Assembly (NCBI GenBank): GCA_033875255.1
Contig: JAWZSN010000012.1
Span: 62,001 to 126,000, forward strand
Direction: 5' to 3'
Source: Marinimicrococcus sp033875255
GTDB lineage: Bacteria; Pseudomonadota; Alphaproteobacteria; Geminicoccales; Geminicoccaceae
Length of the DNA: 64,000 bases
A program made the translations under genes and the position numbers. Positions 42,719-51,216 of this stretch are shown in pieces (the stretch's first letter is position 1; each line of letters begins with the position of its first letter). Below the pieces are notes generated by a model. It was given only the letters and a program-made list of their open reading frames with translations. It made no database searches and was not told where the DNA came from.

Positions 42719-43066
42719 TTAACTTTCGTTTTTCTCCTGACCTCCCCGACCGACCGCCACTCCAGTCACAATAAGGTAAACCGTAGTCAACCAACCGAAT
42801 ATCTCGTCGCGCCACCCCGTATCTGATGCATAAAAACCCGTCACAGCAACAACGGCGAGCATGATAAGAAGGCTCATCGAGGTGACAACGGCTGCGGCAT
42901 GAGTTTTGTCGTTGGTGCCGTACCTCAATATGCCAAGATTTACATATAGAACACGCTGACTTGCCTCTGCCCCGGTATAATCTGCGGCCGCTTTCAACCC
43001 CTCCCGAGTCGCTGCATCTGGCTTCTCTGAAAGATGCCCATCAGGACTCGGGATCTTTTGCAACAT
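42719..43066 (-). CDS. Small two-span membrane protein, candidate PanT-type toxin
   Basis: This 115-residue protein has a polar N-terminal half (MLQKIPSPDG, then helical and Asp/Glu-containing) and two hydrophobic segments (about residues 60-82 and 88-107) with a short basic tail (GRGGQEKNES). It overlaps the Panacea-domain gene by 26 bases on the same strand. Panacea proteins are known as antitoxins whose adjacent gene encodes the toxin, and some toxins of that group are small membrane proteins. The gene is AT-richer than its surroundings. No close relative was recognised, so toxin function is inferred from position and layout. Confidence 0.6.
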   Translation of the reverse strand: MLQKIPSPDGHLSEKPDAATREGLKAAADYTGAEASQRVLYVNLGILRYGTNDKTHAAAVVTSMSLLIMLAVVAVTGFYASDTGWRDEIFGWLTTVYLIVTGVAVGRGGQEKNES

Positions 43067-43628
43067 TGTTCAGTTTCTTCCTGAAGACTGCAGCAATCAA
43101 TTCGTTAGGAATGGTCGGCTTACCCCCCAATGAGCCGTAGCGATCTCTCACTATCGTCCATGGCTCTCCGGGAGCATGTGTAGCGTTTGATAACTGAATC
43201 CCAGTAAAATTCTTATGCGCATCCCAAACCGCCCTGAGAAAATCACGAACGCCCGCCGCAGAATCAGGTATCGTAGGCGCATAAAACTTCACATCGAATC
43301 CACCGTGATCATCTACAATCTTAAGATCATGAATAGGGCTCGTAATTCTATTTCTGCCATATTTTTTCGTTTCATAATACACATTGCGAACAACAGGCCC
43401 CCAAGGCCACGCCTCGAAATCTTCTTCAAAAAGCGGCCTATTGTGAATCGCGAGATGCCAAGCGTGGGCGTAGAAAAGAAGTTTTTGAAGCTTCATCTGA
43501 TCCACGCTAGGAACGCCACTTTCCTCAATTCCAAGCTTGATGAATTCGTTTGCAACAGCGGCAGCACTAGCGGCAGCGCTTGTCGTTCCTACGTAGGAGT
43601 CCGCCGCAGAGTCGTAGTTCCGGATCAT
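43041..43628 (-). CDS. Panacea-domain (DUF4065/SocA-like) protein, candidate antitoxin PanA
   Basis: This 195-residue protein contains the Panacea domain in residues about 30-150, recognised by MKLQKLLFYAHAWHLAIHNR, then FEAWPWGPVVRNVYYETKKYG. Such domains neutralise diverse toxins encoded beside them. An Ala/Ser-rich stretch near residue 20 precedes the domain. The ATG has GGGAG eight bases upstream. The downstream small membrane protein gene overlaps its end. Low GC relative to neighbours suggests horizontal gain. Direct repeats and a TTGACA hexamer lie upstream and may serve autoregulation. Confidence 0.85.
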   Translation of the reverse strand: MIRNYDSAADSYVGTTSAAASAAAVANEFIKLGIEESGVPSVDQMKLQKLLFYAHAWHLAIHNRPLFEEDFEAWPWGPVVRNVYYETKKYGRNRITSPIHDLKIVDDHGGFDVKFYAPTIPDSAAGVRDFLRAVWDAHKNFTGIQLSNATHAPGEPWTIVRDRYGSLGGKPTIPNELIAAVFRKKLNNVAKDPES

Positions 43629-43632
43629 GGCA

Positions 43633-43682
43633 CTAGCTCCCGAGATGCGTTATGAGACAAGCTAGCTCCTAGCGTTTGTCAA
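43633..43682 (-). promoter_or_regulatory. Repeats and -35-like element upstream of the Panacea gene
   Basis: CTAGCTCC occurs twice (43633-43640 and 43662-43669). The second copy lies in a perfect GCTAG-N3-CTAGC dyad at 43661-43673. TTGACA on the minus strand at 43682-43677 resembles a -35 element, but no good -10 is seen at the usual spacing. Together they look like an autoregulatory operator of a toxin-antitoxin unit. Confidence 0.45.
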
Positions 43683-43807
43683 GAGCGCAAGAGCCACTGC
43701 GTACGCGATGGCCGCTTGACGCTCTCTTCAGGCTGCGATGAACCGCTTCTAAAGCTCTCACATTTTGAGAAGAGAGTCTTAAGAATGTGCTTACTGCGGA
43801 CTGTCCA

Positions 43808-43915
43808 ATGAGCTGGCATCCTTCGCCTAAATTTGAAGGCCGCCGTCGTTCAGATGGGGCCGATGCCGTGAGCGAGTTTCTGCTCCTGCCGTTCAAGGAG
43901 AACGGCGATGGCTGA
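43808..43915 (+). pseudogene. Short open frame ahead of the MqsA-like gene, possible toxin remnant
   Basis: A 35-codon frame begins MSWHPSPKFEGRRRSDG and ends SEFLLLPFKENGDG, overlapping the MqsA-like start by eight bases. The LLLPFKENG end resembles the C-terminal strand of MqsR-type toxins (roughly S-F-K-E). In MqsRA loci the toxin precedes the antitoxin with such an overlap, so this may be the tail of a deleted toxin gene. The similarity is very short. Confidence 0.3.
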
Positions 43916-44312
43916 TCCCGTCTGCCCGGTCACCGGGCAACCGATGGTCCGGGACGTCCGGCCCATCACGATCACCTACAAAGGCCACGCGGCCACCTTC
44001 GAGATGCCCGGCTGGTACTGCGACGCCAGCAGCGAGAGCGTGCACACCGGCGAGGACATGAAGGTCTCCGACCGGACGCTCAACCGCCTGCGCGCGCGGG
44101 TCGAGGGGCTCCTGCTGCCGGAGGAGGTCCGCCGGATCCGGAAGCGGCTGAAGCTAACCCAGAAGGAGGCCGGCCGGCTGATCGGCGGCGGGCCCAACGC
44201 CTTCCAGAAATACGAGAGCGGCGAGGTCCTGGTGAGCCAGGCCGTGAAGAGCGCCCTGCTCCTCCTCGACCGCGACCCCTCCGGCCTCGCGATCCTCGAG
44301 AAGCACGCGTGA
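43908..44312 (+). CDS. MqsA-like antitoxin (HTH domain), orphan
   Basis: This 134-residue protein resembles MqsA: an N-terminal zinc-finger-like part with the YTYKGE-like segment (ITYKGHAATFEMPGWYC) and a C-terminal helix-turn-helix (PEEVRRIRKRLKLTQKEAGRLIGGG, then FQKYESGEVLVSQAVKSALLLL). The canonical pair of C-x2-C motifs is reduced: only the first Cys of each remains (CPVTG and CDAS), so zinc binding is probably lost. No intact toxin gene is adjacent. It may act as a stand-alone regulator. The ATG has AAGGAG nine bases upstream. Confidence 0.8.
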   Translation: MADPVCPVTGQPMVRDVRPITITYKGHAATFEMPGWYCDASSESVHTGEDMKVSDRTLNRLRARVEGLLLPEEVRRIRKRLKLTQKEAGRLIGGGPNAFQKYESGEVLVSQAVKSALLLLDRDPSGLAILEKHA

Positions 44313-44407
44313 GGCCGGCCCATCCGCGCCGGAGGCGCCAGCCCCGCCCCGCTCTCCGTTGACAGCATTTGGCAATCTTTGTCATTCTTCCTCATGGAGG
44401 TGAGGAA

Positions 44408-44656
44408 ATGGCGACGATGAACATTTCCCTGCCCGACCCGATGAAGGAGTGGGTCGAGCAGCAGGCCCGGGGCGGGCGCTACAGCAATGCGAGCGACTAT
44501 GTGCGCGACCTGATCCGCAGGGACCAGGACCGGGCCGCAAAGGTCGCCGCCATGCAGCAGCTCGTGACCGAGGGGCTGGAGAGCGGAACCGGCACGCGCA
44601 GCATGAGCGAGCTGAAGAAGGAGGCGTGCGCACGGCTCGACGATGCCGGATCGTGA
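44408..44656 (+). CDS. parD: ParD-family antitoxin (ribbon-helix-helix)
   Basis: This 82-residue protein has an N-terminal ribbon-helix-helix DNA-binding domain (MATMNISLPDPMKEWVEQQA, then YSNASDYVRDLIRRDQ) and a Lys/Glu-rich C-terminal tail that would wrap the toxin. It blocks ParE and represses its own operon. The ATG follows GAGGTGAGG; an upstream in-frame ATG would add 13 residues ahead of the domain. The parE GTG overlaps its stop (GTGA). Confidence 0.9.
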   Translation: MATMNISLPDPMKEWVEQQARGGRYSNASDYVRDLIRRDQDRAAKVAAMQQLVTEGLESGTGTRSMSELKKEACARLDDAGS

Positions 44657-44964
44657 CCTGGCGGCTCACCCGCCGGGCGGAAGCGGACATCATCGAGATA
44701 TACATCCGTGGTGTGCAGGCGTTCGGACTTGCCGAGGCGGACGCGTACCACCGAAAGCTCGAACAGGCATTCCAGCTTCTGGCCCAATTCCCGCAGATCG
44801 CGCCTGAGCGCGCCGAGATCGATCCGCCGGTGCGCATTCACCCATGCGGCTCGCACATAATCATCTATAGGGCCGCAGCCGACGGCGAGGTCCTGATCAT
44901 CCGTGTGCGCCACAGCCGCGAGGACTGGATCAGCGATCCGGCTGATCACGAGGTGGAAGACTAG
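44653..44964 (+). CDS. parE: ParE-family toxin
   Basis: This 103-residue protein matches the RelE/ParE fold: VTWRLTRRAEADIIEIY at the start, then GLAEADAYHRKLEQAFQLLAQ, and a C-terminal GEVLIIRVRHSREDW. ParE toxins act on DNA gyrase and are neutralised by ParD. It starts at a GTG overlapping the parD stop by four bases. No truncation or frameshift is seen, so the pair is probably functional. Confidence 0.9.
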   Translation: MTWRLTRRAEADIIEIYIRGVQAFGLAEADAYHRKLEQAFQLLAQFPQIAPERAEIDPPVRIHPCGSHIIIYRAAADGEVLIIRVRHSREDWISDPADHEVED

Positions 44965-44975
44965 CGGACCGGCGC

Positions 44976-45000
44976 CGGCCGGGGCCTCCCGCCCCGGCCG
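44976..45000. terminator. Bidirectional hairpin between parE and the formamidase gene
   Basis: CGGCCGGGGC and GCCCCGGCCG form a perfect ten-base stem with loop CTCCC. It separates the convergent ends of parE and the formamidase gene, 11 and 9 bases away. Confidence 0.6.
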
Positions 45001-45009
45001 CACCTCGCT

Positions 45010-46332
45010 TCAAAGCCCGTACTGCTCCCTCGCATATTTCCCCAGGCCCACCGCATCCAGCCGGGAGAGCGGGGCGAGGAAGGTCACCTGGATGACGCCG
45101 GGGGCGCGGCCGATCTCGATGGCGCCGTTGACGGTGGCGCGGTTGCGGACCTCGGGGACGGTCATGCCGAGGAGCCTGGCGGCGCGCTCGAGGCCGTTCT
45201 CGATGGCGGCGTTCATGGTGGCGGCGGTGCCGACCACCGAGACGGGGGCGGATTCCTCGAGCTCCTCCACGCCCCACTGCTCGGCCAGGCGGCGGGCCTT
45301 GGTGCGCTCGGCCTCGCTGATCGGGCGGGCCATCGGCGGCAGGTCCTCCGGCAGCGGGAAGAGCACCGGGCCGTCGATGGGATAGTCCTTCAGGACTTCC
45401 ACCTGCAGGGTGACGCTGCCGGCCACGTCCATGGTGTGGCCGGCGATCTCGCCGTCGCCCTGGGCTGCGTGCATGTCGCCCATGTAGAGGCCCGCACCCT
45501 TCACCTTCACCGGCGCCACGAGGATCGCACCGGCGCGCACCGCGTCGATGTCCATGTGCCCGTCGGTCTTGTGCTCCGCGAGCTGCTCGGCGGTGATGGC
45601 GTAGTCGTGCGGGGCGCCCACGAGGAAGGCGCCGAAGTCGCCGGCATTGTGGCTGTCGGGCATGGGCATGGAGGGGCAGGTGCCGAGCTGGCCCAAAAAC
45701 GGCCGCATCCGCACCATCACCCCCGCCATGTCGGAAGGCGCGTAGGTCAGGATCGAGTGCTGCACCGAGCGGTCGGGCAGCGCGGCGTAGTGCGCCGCGT
45801 TCTTCCCGATGGTCTCGGCTGCGGCCTTTGGCATGGTGAGGCCCACCTGCCGCGTGTCGTCGAACACCACCGTGTAGCCGTGGACGATCTCGAAGGGCTT
45901 CACCGGGTTGCCGCAGGCATCGCAGCGCACGGCATCCTGGCCGATTCCCTCCACGTGGGTCTCCGGCCACACCTTGTCGCAGGTGGGGCAGCGCGCCGCC
46001 ACGTAGGGATCGCCCAGACAAAAGCCCGCGGGCGAGCTGTCGTGGCCCGAGGCGGTGGCGGTGGAGGTCACGGTGATGTCGCGGATGCGGATCACCAGCC
46101 CGTCGCCGGGCTCGGCCCCCTCGACATGCACCGGTCGGGTCACCTCGTGGCCGCCGCGCAGGCGCGGGGTGATCATCGGGCCCCAGCAGCCGGGGGCGGT
46201 GTTGGCGATGACGGTGCCGCCGTCCTCCACCGGTCCCAGCATGGGGGCATCAGGGTCGAGCACCGAGTTGGTGAAGCCTTCCACCACGACGCTCCGGCGG
46301 GCCCCGGCCCGCTCGATGCTTCCATCGGACAT
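45010..46332 (-). CDS. Acetamidase/formamidase family protein, long type
   Basis: The 440-residue protein has the family metal-site motif in full (GDMHAAQGDGEIAGHT near residue 285). It has an added zinc-ribbon-like insert with two Cys pairs, CPTCDKVW and CDACGNP, near residues 113-145. It would hydrolyse formamide or a related amide. The paralogue at 1-900 is shorter and lacks the Cys insert. It is probably a single-gene unit, with a terminator-like hairpin after it. Confidence 0.87.
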   Translation of the reverse strand: MSDGSIERAGARRSVVVEGFTNSVLDPDAPMLGPVEDGGTVIANTAPGCWGPMITPRLRGGHEVTRPVHVEGAEPGDGLVIRIRDITVTSTATASGHDSSPAGFCLGDPYVAARCPTCDKVWPETHVEGIGQDAVRCDACGNPVKPFEIVHGYTVVFDDTRQVGLTMPKAAAETIGKNAAHYAALPDRSVQHSILTYAPSDMAGVMVRMRPFLGQLGTCPSMPMPDSHNAGDFGAFLVGAPHDYAITAEQLAEHKTDGHMDIDAVRAGAILVAPVKVKGAGLYMGDMHAAQGDGEIAGHTMDVAGSVTLQVEVLKDYPIDGPVLFPLPEDLPPMARPISEAERTKARRLAEQWGVEELEESAPVSVVGTAATMNAAIENGLERAARLLGMTVPEVRNRATVNGAIEIGRAPGVIQVTFLAPLSRLDAVGLGKYAREQYGL

Positions 46333-46450
46333 GACAAATCCCCGTTGTTCAATGCAGAAGACAAGCTACCACGAAGACCCGCCGGGACCAGTGGACGGCA
46401 CGGCGGGGACCCGGTCGCGGCGCACCGCCCGCCGCCGGCATTCCCGCACC

Positions 46451-47200
46451 TTACACACCACCCGAGACCCGCAGGACGGTGCCCGTGACGTAGGAGGCCT
46501 CCTTGGAGAGCAGCCACAAGACGGCTGCTGCCATCTCGTCCGGCTCGCCGATCCGCCCCATGGGCACCCGCGCCACCACCCGCGCCGGCCGGTCCGGCTC
46601 GCCGGCGGCCGCATGGATGTCGGTCCAGGCCGTGCCCGGCGCCACCGCGTTCACGCGGATCCCGCTGGCGGCCACCTCCTTGCCGAGCCCGATGGTGAGC
46701 GCCTCGACGGCGGCCTTGGTGGCGGCGTAGTGGACATACTCGCCCGGCGCCCCGAGGGTCGCGGCGACAGAGGAGATGTTGACGATCCGGCCGCGCAGGC
46801 CGGCCGTCTCCCACCGTCTCACCGCCTCGCGGGCCAGCAGCATCGTACCCAGGAGATTGGTGTCGAGGGTGTGGCGGAGGGTCTCCCGCGAGACGTCGCT
46901 GAACCTGCCGATCGGCCCGGTCACCCCGGCATTGTTGACGAGCGCGGTCACCGGGCCGAAGGCGGCCGCGGCTTCCTCGAAGGCAGCTTCGGCGAAGCCT
47001 GGATCGGCCACGTCGCCCTGAAAGCAGCGCGCCCGGCCGCCTCGAGCCGCGACCTCCTCGACCAGCGCTCCGGCCGCCTTGCTCTCGCGCAGGTAGCTGA
47101 AACAGACGGCGTAGCCCTGGCGGGCCGCGTGCCGCACGATCGCGGCGCCGATCCCGCGGCTGCCGCCAGTGACGACGAGAACCTCGGTTGCTCCGGACAA
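46451..47200 (-). CDS. Short-chain dehydrogenase/reductase
   Basis: The product is 249 residues from a TTG start preceded by GGAGGGGG. The nucleotide-binding turn VTGGSRGIGAAIV, the NNAG motif in ALVNNAGVTG, catalytic Ser in IVNISSVAA and YAATK active-site motif are all present, as is the terminal YVTGTVLRVSGG. ATG codons at 47260 or 47275 would add 20 or 25 residues of low-complexity sequence and are less likely. It probably belongs to no large operon. The substrate is unknown. Confidence 0.85.
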   Translation of the reverse strand: MSGATEVLVVTGGSRGIGAAIVRHAARQGYAVCFSYLRESKAAGALVEEVAARGGRARCFQGDVADPGFAEAAFEEAAAAFGPVTALVNNAGVTGPIGRFSDVSRETLRHTLDTNLLGTMLLAREAVRRWETAGLRGRIVNISSVAATLGAPGEYVHYAATKAAVEALTIGLGKEVAASGIRVNAVAPGTAWTDIHAAAGEPDRPARVVARVPMGRIGEPDEMAAAVLWLLSKEASYVTGTVLRVSGGV

Positions 47201-47355
47201 GGGGTCCCCCTCCGCGACCGGTGATGACGACGGGAAGGCGCCGGCGGCGCCAGCCGCCATGGGAAAGGATGGCATTCTACCGGCGAGCTGCGCCGCCCGA
47301 CCAACGCGAAGATGGGCGGCAGACATGCGGGCCCGGCCGGCCGGGCACGGCCGCC

Positions 47356-48480
47356 TCATGCGGCGGCGGCGAGGGCGGCGCGGAAGCGCGCGAGCGCCAG
47401 GACGAAGAAGGCGGCGCCGATGGCGGCCATGGCGGCAAGCTGCGGCCAGACCGTCTCCAGCCCGGCGCCGCGATAGAGGACGGCCTGGGCGAACGCCACG
47501 AACTGGGTCGAGGGCATCGGCTGGACGAGGAGCCGGAGAGCCGCCGGCATGCTCTCGAGCGGGGTGGTGGCACCGGAGAGCATGTTCATGACGGCGAAGA
47601 CCGGGATCGCCAGCAGGCCGAACTGGGGCATCGAGCGGGCCAGCGTCGAGAGCAGGATGCCAAGGGCGGTGACCGAGACGAGATAAACCCCGGTGCCCAG
47701 GGCGAAGAGCGCGGTCGAGCCGACGATGGGCACGCCCAGCAGCCCGTTCACCACGAGCCACAGGGAGAGGATCGCCGCTGCCAGGATCACCAGGCCGTTG
47801 GCCCAGATTTTGGCCGCCATGATCTCGCTGGCGCGCAGCGGCATCACCAGCAGGTGCTCGATGGTGCCGTGCTCGCGCTCGCGCATCACCGCCGCCCCGA
47901 CCAGCACGATGGCGAGGATCGTGACATTGTTGATCACCTGCATCACCGCGGTGAACCAGGTGGAATCGAGGTTGGGGTTGAAGCGGGCGCGCACCACCGT
48001 CGCGACCGGGGCCGCAGCGGCCCCGCTGCCGCCGAGGAAGGTGGCGATCTCGGCCATGACGATGGTCTCGACATAGGTGGCCCCGATCCCGGCCTGGGTC
48101 ATGGCGGTGGCGTCGACGGCGAGCTGCAGGTCGGGCCCTCTGCCGGCCAGGAGATCGGCCTCGAAGCGCGGCGGAATGTCGAGCACGAAGGTCTGGCGGC
48201 CATGATCCATGGCCTCGTCGACCTGCTGCGGCGCCAGCAGGACCGGGGTCTGGAAGAGCGGCGGGCGGAAGGCGTCGCGGATCTGCCGGGAGAGCGCCGA
48301 GCGGTCCTCGTCGACCACGGCGATGGCGGCGTTGACGACCTCGGTCTTGACGCCGGTGGCCACCGAGTGGATTGCCAGCGTGAAGACGTAGACGATCAGC
48401 AGCACCAGCACCGGATCGCGGCGCAGGCTGTGCAGCTCCTTGATGCCGAGGCGCCAGACGTGGGTCAGCCACTCGCGCAC
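47356..48480 (-). CDS. yhhJ: ABC-2 type permease, YhhJ-like
   Basis: This 374-residue protein is an ABC-2 exporter subunit: one N-terminal span (about residues 22-42), a large periplasmic loop and five spans at the C-terminal half, with MREREHGTIEHLLVMPLRASEIM. The length equals that of E. coli YhhJ. It follows the RbbA-like gene by three bases and with it and the HlyD-like adaptor forms an efflux system whose substrate is unknown. Confidence 0.88.
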   Translation of the reverse strand: MREWLTHVWRLGIKELHSLRRDPVLVLLIVYVFTLAIHSVATGVKTEVVNAAIAVVDEDRSALSRQIRDAFRPPLFQTPVLLAPQQVDEAMDHGRQTFVLDIPPRFEADLLAGRGPDLQLAVDATAMTQAGIGATYVETIVMAEIATFLGGSGAAAAPVATVVRARFNPNLDSTWFTAVMQVINNVTILAIVLVGAAVMREREHGTIEHLLVMPLRASEIMAAKIWANGLVILAAAILSLWLVVNGLLGVPIVGSTALFALGTGVYLVSVTALGILLSTLARSMPQFGLLAIPVFAVMNMLSGATTPLESMPAALRLLVQPMPSTQFVAFAQAVLYRGAGLETVWPQLAAMAAIGAAFFVLALARFRAALAAAA

Positions 48481-48483
48481 GGC

Positions 48484-51216
48484 TCAGCGCTCCTGCTCGG
48501 GCAGGAGGAGCCGGCCCAGCGCGATGAAGCCTGCGGCGAAGGCTGCCAGCACCGCGAACGGGAGCCAGAGGTCGCCCGGGCCCAGCCCCTTGGCGAACAC
48601 GCCGATGCTGATCTCCTGGAACCAGGCTGCCGGGAAGAGCGGGCCGATGAGCCGTGCGGCGCCCTCCATCGAGGCCACCGGATAGAGGAAGCCCGAGAAG
48701 TTCACGGCGGGGATGGTGGTGAGGATGGCGGCGCCGAAGGTGGCCGCCACCTGGCTCGCCACGAAGGTGGAGATCACCAGGCCCAGCGCGGTCGCCGCTG
48801 CCACGTAGAGCAGCGCGCCCAGCGCCAGGGCCGCGAAGCTGCCCTGCATCGGCACGCCGAAGACCAGCACGATCAGCGCCACGAGGCCGAGAAAGCTCGC
48901 GAAGCCCACCGCCAGATAGGGAAGCTGCTTGCCCAGCAGGAACTCGAGCCGGGTCACCGGCGTGACGTGGAGATTGCTGATCGAGCCCATCTCCTTCTCT
49001 CGCACCACGCCCAGCGCGGTGAGCATGGCCGGGATGAGGATGAGCAGGAACATCAGCACACCGGGCGTGATGGCGTTCACGCTCAAGAACGCCTCGTTGT
49101 AGCGCAGGCGCGTCTGGAGGCTGGCCGGCAACGCCTCGGGCACCGCGCCCTCGCGGCGCGCGACATCGGCCGAGTGGAGCTGCAGCACGCCCAGGGCATA
49201 GCCGCGCGCGGTCTCGGCGCGAAACGGCATGGCGCCGTCCAGCCACAGCGCCAGCTCGGGGCGGCGACCGGCCAGGAGGTCGCGACCGAAGCCGGGCGGG
49301 ATCTCGATGGCGAGCCGGAGCTCGCCCGACCGCAGCCGTGCGTCGAGCTCCCGCTCGCTTGCCAGCGGCGGCCGCTCGGTGAAGTAGCGCGAGCCCGAGA
49401 AGACCTCGAGCAGGGTGCGGCTCTCGGTCGTGCGGTCGCGGTCGAGCACCGCGTAGGACAGGTTCTCGACGTCGAAGGAGATGCCGTAGCCGAAGGTCAG
49501 CATCAAGAGAAGCGGACCCACAAGGGCGAAGCCGAGGCGCACCCGGTCGCGCAGGATCTCGATGGCCTCGCGGCGGGCATAGGCCCAGAGGCGGGCGGGC
49601 GAGAAGCGGCGCGGCGCTGGAGGCGGCGCGGTGGCGACCGGCACGGGCGGCGGCGCCGCGGGAGCGGGAGCGGCGTCGCTGGCCTCGGCGAGCCAGGCGA
49701 CGAACGCCTCCTCGAGGCTCGCGGCACCACGCCGCTGGCGCAGCTCGTCCGGGCTGCCCATGGCCAGCACCCGGCCGGCATGCATGAGCGAGATCCGGTC
49801 GCAGCGCTCGGCCTCGTTCATGAAATGGGTGGAGATGAAGACGGTCACGCCCTCCTCACGGGAGAGCTGCACCAAAAGCTCCCAGAACGCGTCCCGGGCG
49901 CCAGGGTCGACGCCCGAGGTGGGCTCGTCGAGGATCAGCATCTCGGGCTCGTGGATCACCGCCACGGCGAGCGACAGGCGTTGGCGGATGCCCAGCGGCA
50001 GGCGGCCGGGCAGCTCGTCTGCCACCGCGCCCAGGGCGAAGCGGTCCATCAGCGTATCGAGCCGCGCCGCCCGCCGCTCGTCGTCGAGGCCGAAGAGGCG
50101 GGCGTGGAGGTCGAGATTCTGGCGGACCGTCAGCTCCTCGTAGAGCGAGAAGGACTGCGACATGTAGCCGACCCGGCGGCGAGTCTTGAGATCGCCGGCA
50201 TCGACCGGGCGGCCGAACAGCCGGGCCTGCCCCTCGCTCGCCGGGAGCAGGCCGGTGAGCATTTTCATGGTGGTGGTCTTGCCGCAGCCGTTGGAGCCCA
50301 GGAAGCCGAAAATCTCGCCCCGCTCGATGCGAAAGCTCACATGGTCGACGGCGGTGAAGCTGCCGAACCGCCTGGTGAGCCCCTCGGCCTCGATGGCCGG
50401 CCCGCCCTTCAGCGGACGCCGCGGGGGGATGGAGAACCCGCCCTCGGCGGCCGGGGCGTCGGGCTGCAGGCGCAAGAAGGCCGCCTCGAGGCCCTTCGCG
50501 CCGGTGCGCTCCAGGATCTCGCCGGGGCTGCCGGTGGCCAGCACCCGGCCACCCTGCATCATCACCAGCCAGTCGAACCCTTCCGCCTCCTCCATGTAGG
50601 CGGTCGCGGTGATCACGCTCATGCCCGGCCGGCGCGCCCGGATGCGGGCGATCAGCTCCCAGAACTGGCGGCGGGCCAGCGGGTCGACGCCGGTGGTGGG
50701 CTCGTCGAGGATCAGCAGGTCGGGATCGTGGACCAGCGCACAGCATAAGCCCAGCTTCTGCTTCATGCCGCCCGAGAGCTTGGCCGCCGGGCGGTCGGGA
50801 AAGGGCGCAAGGCCGGTGGCCGCCAGCAGCTCGTCGATCCGCCGGGCGCGCTCCTGGGCAGGCTGGCCGAAGAGCCGCGCGAAGAAGTCGATATTCTCGA
50901 CCACCGAGAGGGTCGGGTAGAGATTGCGGCCAAGGCCCTGCGGCATGTAGGCGAGGCGCTCGCACACCGCGCGGCGGTGGCCGGCATCGGCCATGTCGCC
51001 GCCCAGCACCGTGAGCCGGCCCTGCTGCAGGCGGCGCACCCCGGCGAGAAGCGCCAGCAGGCTGGACTTGCCGACCCCGTCGGGGCCGATCAGGCCGATG
51101 GTGCGTCCGGCGGGAAGCTCGAGGCCGACGCCGTCCAGCGCCGCGATACGGCCGTAGCGGAGGCCGATCTCCTCGAGCCGGGCCAGCGGCCCGCCGGCCG
51201 GGGCCTCAGCCCGCAT
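48484..51216 (-). CDS. rbbA: ABC ATPase/permease fusion, RbbA-like
   Basis: The 910-residue protein carries two ABC cassettes (Walker A IGPDGVGKSS and GSNGCGKTTT, with signatures LSGGMKQKLGL and LPLGIRQRLSLAVA, and Walker B ILDEPTTG and ILDEPTSG) followed by an ABC-2 membrane domain (about residues 545-910). Length and plan match E. coli RbbA, named for a ribosome-bound ATPase activity but built like an exporter. The ATG is 11 bases inside the end of the HlyD-like gene, and the stop is followed closely by yhhJ. The three genes form one efflux operon. Confidence 0.9.
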   Translation of the reverse strand: MRAEAPAGGPLARLEEIGLRYGRIAALDGVGLELPAGRTIGLIGPDGVGKSSLLALLAGVRRLQQGRLTVLGGDMADAGHRRAVCERLAYMPQGLGRNLYPTLSVVENIDFFARLFGQPAQERARRIDELLAATGLAPFPDRPAAKLSGGMKQKLGLCCALVHDPDLLILDEPTTGVDPLARRQFWELIARIRARRPGMSVITATAYMEEAEGFDWLVMMQGGRVLATGSPGEILERTGAKGLEAAFLRLQPDAPAAEGGFSIPPRRPLKGGPAIEAEGLTRRFGSFTAVDHVSFRIERGEIFGFLGSNGCGKTTTMKMLTGLLPASEGQARLFGRPVDAGDLKTRRRVGYMSQSFSLYEELTVRQNLDLHARLFGLDDERRAARLDTLMDRFALGAVADELPGRLPLGIRQRLSLAVAVIHEPEMLILDEPTSGVDPGARDAFWELLVQLSREEGVTVFISTHFMNEAERCDRISLMHAGRVLAMGSPDELRQRRGAASLEEAFVAWLAEASDAAPAPAAPPPVPVATAPPPAPRRFSPARLWAYARREAIEILRDRVRLGFALVGPLLLMLTFGYGISFDVENLSYAVLDRDRTTESRTLLEVFSGSRYFTERPPLASERELDARLRSGELRLAIEIPPGFGRDLLAGRRPELALWLDGAMPFRAETARGYALGVLQLHSADVARREGAVPEALPASLQTRLRYNEAFLSVNAITPGVLMFLLILIPAMLTALGVVREKEMGSISNLHVTPVTRLEFLLGKQLPYLAVGFASFLGLVALIVLVFGVPMQGSFAALALGALLYVAAATALGLVISTFVASQVAATFGAAILTTIPAVNFSGFLYPVASMEGAARLIGPLFPAAWFQEISIGVFAKGLGPGDLWLPFAVLAAFAAGFIALGRLLLPEQER

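Noticed and set aside
43669..43896. Minus-strand 75-codon frame upstream of the MqsA-like gene
   Set aside because: No family features, and it occupies the likely control region of the Panacea and MqsA-like genes.
42636..45000. Integrative element with att sites
   Set aside because: No integrase, tRNA or flanking direct repeat was seen, despite the change in composition.
46451..49246. A single long minus-strand frame joining the SDR with upstream sequence
   Set aside because: Only the last 249 codons show the SDR pattern; the upstream part overlaps the ABC-2 permease and RbbA genes in another frame.
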